Below, piece by piece: positions 63,057-64,000 of a DNA stretch of 64,000 nt. The DNA is from Bdellovibrio bacteriovorus (lineage in GTDB: Bacteria > Bdellovibrionota > Bdellovibrionia > Bdellovibrionales > Bdellovibrionaceae). Location: positions 348,029-412,028 of the forward strand of contig NZ_LUKF01000001.1 of assembly GCF_001592755.1 (NCBI RefSeq), written 5' to 3'. Both the position numbers and the translations under genes were made by a program. The stretch's first letter is position 1. Each line of letters opens with the position of its first letter. Below the pieces are notes generated by a model. It saw only the letters and a list, made by a program, of their open reading frames with translations. It had not been told where the DNA came from and searched no databases.

Positions 63057-64000
63057 CTAGTTATTTAACAGAGTGTTTTTATTATCGCGGTAGCGCTCTT
63101 TGACTTTTTCCCAGTTGGATTTACCACCCTGGCCAGTCACTTCGTTTTTCCAAGCTTGCTGTTGCCCTGCAACACCTTTGCTTGGATCTTTCGCTCCACC
63201 TGGAAGGTAGGCGCGATATTTATCTCCGCCGCCACCACCGAAGCTGCCGAAGCCACCGCCTCCGCCGCCACCACCAGTGCCGCCAAGAATATTTGCATCA
63301 AGACCTTTTGCTGCCGCCTCAGAAGGTTTATCGCCGCTGGCACTGATACCACCGCCGCCACCTAAACCTGCGCCACCGCCTGAAGGTGCGCCAGGCATAC
63401 CACCACTGTCACCGCCGCTACCGCTTGCTCCACCTGTTGGTGAATCAAGACCTGGAATGCTTCCGCCGCCAAGACCGGCAACACTGCGGTCACCTGAGAT
63501 ATTTGATTTATCAGTCGAACCTGTTCCTACGCCACCCGCGACAGAACTTTCACCTGGCTTTTCGTAGTTGTTAGAACAACCCGGAGTTCTGGGATTTGCC
63601 AAACAAATACACTCTGGCAAATTTGCATTGGCAGCGACTTTACATTTTTCTTCAGTGGATGCTGTTGTGGTTGGAGTTGTACTACCACTTGTATCTTCGT
63701 CACACTTCTGACCTTGCTTCATTGAATTTGCAAGAGACATAATACCCGCTCCTGCTGAAGCTAAAAGCTGAGCGTACTTGCCAGTGCAAAGACTGACCTT
63801 TCCAGAGATCGAGCGTTTGTCACCCTTCTCTTGCTCTTGTTTCACATATTGCATGATATTTTTTAGGTCATTGTGATAAGAGGCTTTATACGATTCACAT
63901 AATTGAGTTTGTCCAGGATTAGGGTTGGGAGCACACTGCGCACTTTTTTCTGCAGCCGCCGCATACTTTTGCATATCCTCTAAGCCTGAACGGGCTTTTA
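63057..64000 (-). CDS. Glycine-rich protein, 5' end outside window
   Basis: At least 305 aa are visible. The frame stays open upstream of the ATG at 63974 to the window edge, and no signal peptide or good ribosome-binding site is seen, so the true start probably lies beyond. The N-terminal part has cysteine pairs (AQCAPNP, KCKVAANANLPECIC) and helices. The middle is very rich in glycine (GSGGDSGGMPGAP, GGGGGGGFGSFGGGGG). The tail is charged. It shares MKQG and glycine-rich style with the next gene. Function is unknown. Confidence 0.7.
   Translation of the reverse strand, partial: KARSGLEDMQKYAAAAEKSAQCAPNPNPGQTQLCESYKASYHNDLKNIMQYVKQEQEKGDKRSISGKVSLCTGKYAQLLASAGAGIMSLANSMKQGQKCDEDTSGSTTPTTTASTEEKCKVAANANLPECICLANPRTPGCSNNYEKPGESSVAGGVGTGSTDKSNISGDRSVAGLGGGSIPGLDSPTGGASGSGGDSGGMPGAPSGGGAGLGGGGGISASGDKPSEAAAKGLDANILGGTGGGGGGGGFGSFGGGGGDKYRAYLPGGAKDPSKGVAGQQQAWKNEVTGQGGKSNWEKVKERYRDNKNTLLNN

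Noticed and set aside
63138-63567. Glycine- or proline-rich frames on both strands as possible repeats or CRISPR-like units
   Set aside because: They are codon-level low complexity of a glycine-rich protein, with no regular repeat and spacer pattern.

Overview
The window reads as chromosomal DNA of a predatory or saprophytic member of the Bdellovibrionota, most likely a Bdellovibrio. This is inferred from gene content and protein style, not from a database search. The pointers are many small signal-peptide proteins of unknown function, several cytoplasmic TPR/winged-helix regulators, a TIGR02147-type regulator, a GshA-type glutamate-cysteine ligase, and cell-wall enzymes spread through housekeeping loci. 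No insertion sequence, prophage, CRISPR array or rRNA is visible. One tRNA gene (Val, anticodon UAC) is present. Genes are dense, often overlap by 1-4 bases, and many ends are marked by clear hairpin-plus-T terminators.

Layout. 1-8.2 kb: nadA, a phosphopantetheinyl transferase, a PilZ protein, an L,D-transpeptidase, an NHL-repeat lipoprotein, then a LysR regulator divergent from a glutathione-dependent formaldehyde-detoxification operon (adhC-fghA). 8.2-12 kb: three overlapping pseudopilin genes and a small secreted protein. 12-16.3 kb: tRNA-Val, a TPR-winged-helix regulator with a secreted partner, a lipoprotein carrying a proline-rich stalk and a formylglycine-enzyme-like domain, and a small lipoprotein bracketed by short repeats. 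16.3-24 kb: lon, a histidine kinase/response regulator pair, a cysteine-rich-repeat protein, and an operon for a di-haem lipoprotein, a YceI protein and a beta-barrel with an N-terminal haem motif. 24-33 kb: a second TPR-winged-helix regulator with secreted partner, clpX/clpP, pepA, and a TIGR02147 regulator coupled to a secreted protein. 33-41.7 kb: an operon of two ArsA-like ATPases, a TPR lipoprotein and gshA; tig; a LysR/small secreted protein/HTH-TPR group; and a KH-domain protein. 41.7-48 kb: ftsE-ftsX-envC-like-ctpA, a DUF481 outer-membrane protein and mscL. 48-57 kb: an Asn/Gln-rich coiled-coil secreted protein, then pbp1A-uvrA-msbA-like. 57-62 kb: a sigma-54 activator, a degenerate paralogue of it, and an AmgK/MurU-like pair for amino-sugar (muropeptide) recycling. 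62-64 kb: two glycine-rich proteins, the second cut by the window end.

The most interesting unit is 57.2-62.0 kb. A complete NtrC-type activator is followed by a shorter paralogue that keeps the sensor-like N-terminus. The paralogue has lost a recognisable Walker A and GAFTGA loop and has no DNA-binding C-terminus. A -24/-12-like sequence sits just before the paralogue, and the AmgK/MurU-like genes follow with no visible terminator between. This suggests sigma-54 control of peptidoglycan-sugar recycling with a built-in co-regulator. A second, better -24/-12 match lies before the coiled-coil protein gene at 48.2 kb. A second recurring theme is a cytoplasmic HTH/TPR regulator paired, often with overlapping codons, with a small exported protein. 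It occurs four times in this window.
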